Below, one piece after another: positions 35,266-35,509 of a stretch of 35,509 nt of DNA; position 1 is the first letter of the stretch; each line of letters opens with the position of its first letter. The position numbers were made by a program, and so were the translations under genes. This DNA is from Metabacillus rhizolycopersici. GTDB taxonomy: Bacteria > Bacillota > Bacilli > Bacillales > Bacillaceae. The stretch is from contig NZ_JAIQUM010000057.1 in NCBI RefSeq assembly GCF_020075705.1, positions 1 through 35,509 on the forward strand. The letters run 5' to 3'. The notes beneath the pieces were generated by a model. The model was given only the letters and a program-made list of their open reading frames with translations, made no database searches and was not told the origin of the DNA.

Positions 35266-35509
35266 GATTTTCTGGCACTCACTCTCTGCATCTTAGAAAA
35301 CTTTGGGATTGGCTTTAAATCTACCTTATGTCCTTCAATATCCATTAAAATAGCATAACCGCTGCTCATACGTCCTTTAATAAAATATTCTTCTCCTTTG
35401 TATTGAATCTTATCAAATTTTCTAAATCCAAATAGCTTCCCTGTTGGAATGACTTGTTCACTACGAACGCCTTTGGTTTGTTGATAATCGCCATCAGAAA
35501 CGCATTTTT
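35214..35509 (-). CDS. IscB-type RNA-guided nuclease, C-terminal part (partial)
   Basis: Ninety-seven residues are visible, reading into the window from its right edge and ending at TGA 35216-35214. They include TKGVRSEQVIPTGKLFGF, FDKIQYKGEEYFIKGRMSSG and KFSKMQRVSARKSW. The GKLFGFRKFD and GRMSSGYAILMDI pattern resembles the C-terminal target-adjacent-motif binding region of IscB proteins, ancestors of Cas9 found in IS200/IS605 elements. The RuvC and HNH domains would lie outside. TnpB is the alternative, but its zinc-ribbon C-terminus is absent. The gene overlaps tnpA by ~50 nt. Confidence 0.65.
   Translation of the reverse strand, partial: KCVSDGDYQQTKGVRSEQVIPTGKLFGFRKFDKIQYKGEEYFIKGRMSSGYAILMDIEGHKVDLKPIPKFSKMQRVSARKSWITIQKTIPIFYLCVI

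Larger units (their letters stand above)
34814..35509 (-). mobile_element. IS200/IS605-family element with tnpA and iscB (partial)
   Basis: The minus strand carries the end of an iscB-like gene, tnpA, then a terminal hairpin, and the element then abuts ATAAA (TTTAT at 34809-34813 on the plus strand), 5 nt after the glucokinase stop codon. The rest, including the omega-RNA region and the other end, lies beyond the window. Elements of this family move as single strands and make no target duplication. Confidence 0.75.

Overview
The window looks like a chromosomal piece of a low-GC, endospore-forming Bacillaceae. It holds the end of an rRNA operon with a Bacillus-type tRNA cluster, sigW-rsiW under a perfect SigW promoter, cdaA-cdaR-glmM followed by a glmS ribozyme and glmS, a Spo0E-like gene, and genes with Bacillus-type Shine-Dalgarno sequences throughout.

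Layout. 1-1581: 23S rRNA 3' end, 5S rRNA, ten tRNAs and a terminator. 1871-3151: the cell-envelope stress sigma factor SigW and its anti-sigma factor RsiW. 3149-9140: c-di-AMP synthase CdaA, its regulator CdaR, GlmM, the GlcN6P-sensing ribozyme and GlmS. These link c-di-AMP, osmotic/wall homeostasis and amino-sugar supply. 9177-11200: a palindromic repeat element, a secreted polysaccharide deacetylase and a fragment of a histidine kinase, so a decayed stretch. 11201-17612: a malate island consisting of a MalK-MalR two-component system, a MaeN-type transporter and two tandem malic enzymes. 17810-19187: a Spo0E-like gene, a second copy of the palindromic repeat and gene debris. 19188-20690: malate:quinone oxidoreductase. 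20691-21537: REP-like hairpins and a broken small gene.

21538-34804 is a carbohydrate island. A YesM/YesN-type two-component system (24997-28391) lies between two operons transcribed away from it. To the left, on the minus strand, are two ABC permeases and a binding lipoprotein. To the right, on the plus strand, are a ThuA-like protein, two Gfo/Idh/MocA dehydrogenases, a TIM-barrel sugar isomerase/epimerase-like protein and an MsmX/UgpC-type ATPase. A ROK glucokinase follows. The two operons carry the same 41-bp block (one mismatch), placed identically upstream of a -35/-10 pair with 17-bp spacing. This is very probably the YesN-type regulator's operator, and it overlaps an imperfect cre site. 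The enzyme set resembles the 3-keto route for glycosides (ThuA/ThuB, or levoglucosan-type oxidation, beta-elimination and reduction), ending at glucose and glucokinase. The substrate cannot be read from the sequence.

33547-35509: a 150-bp structured element with TTTAT (ATAAA on the minus strand) at both edges. After the glucokinase comes the end of an IS200/IS605-type element with tnpA and the C-terminal part of a protein I read as IscB, also abutting ATAAA. The small element looks like a stand-alone HEARO/omega-RNA-like or bcr1-like element sharing target specificity with that IscB transposon, which runs off the window.
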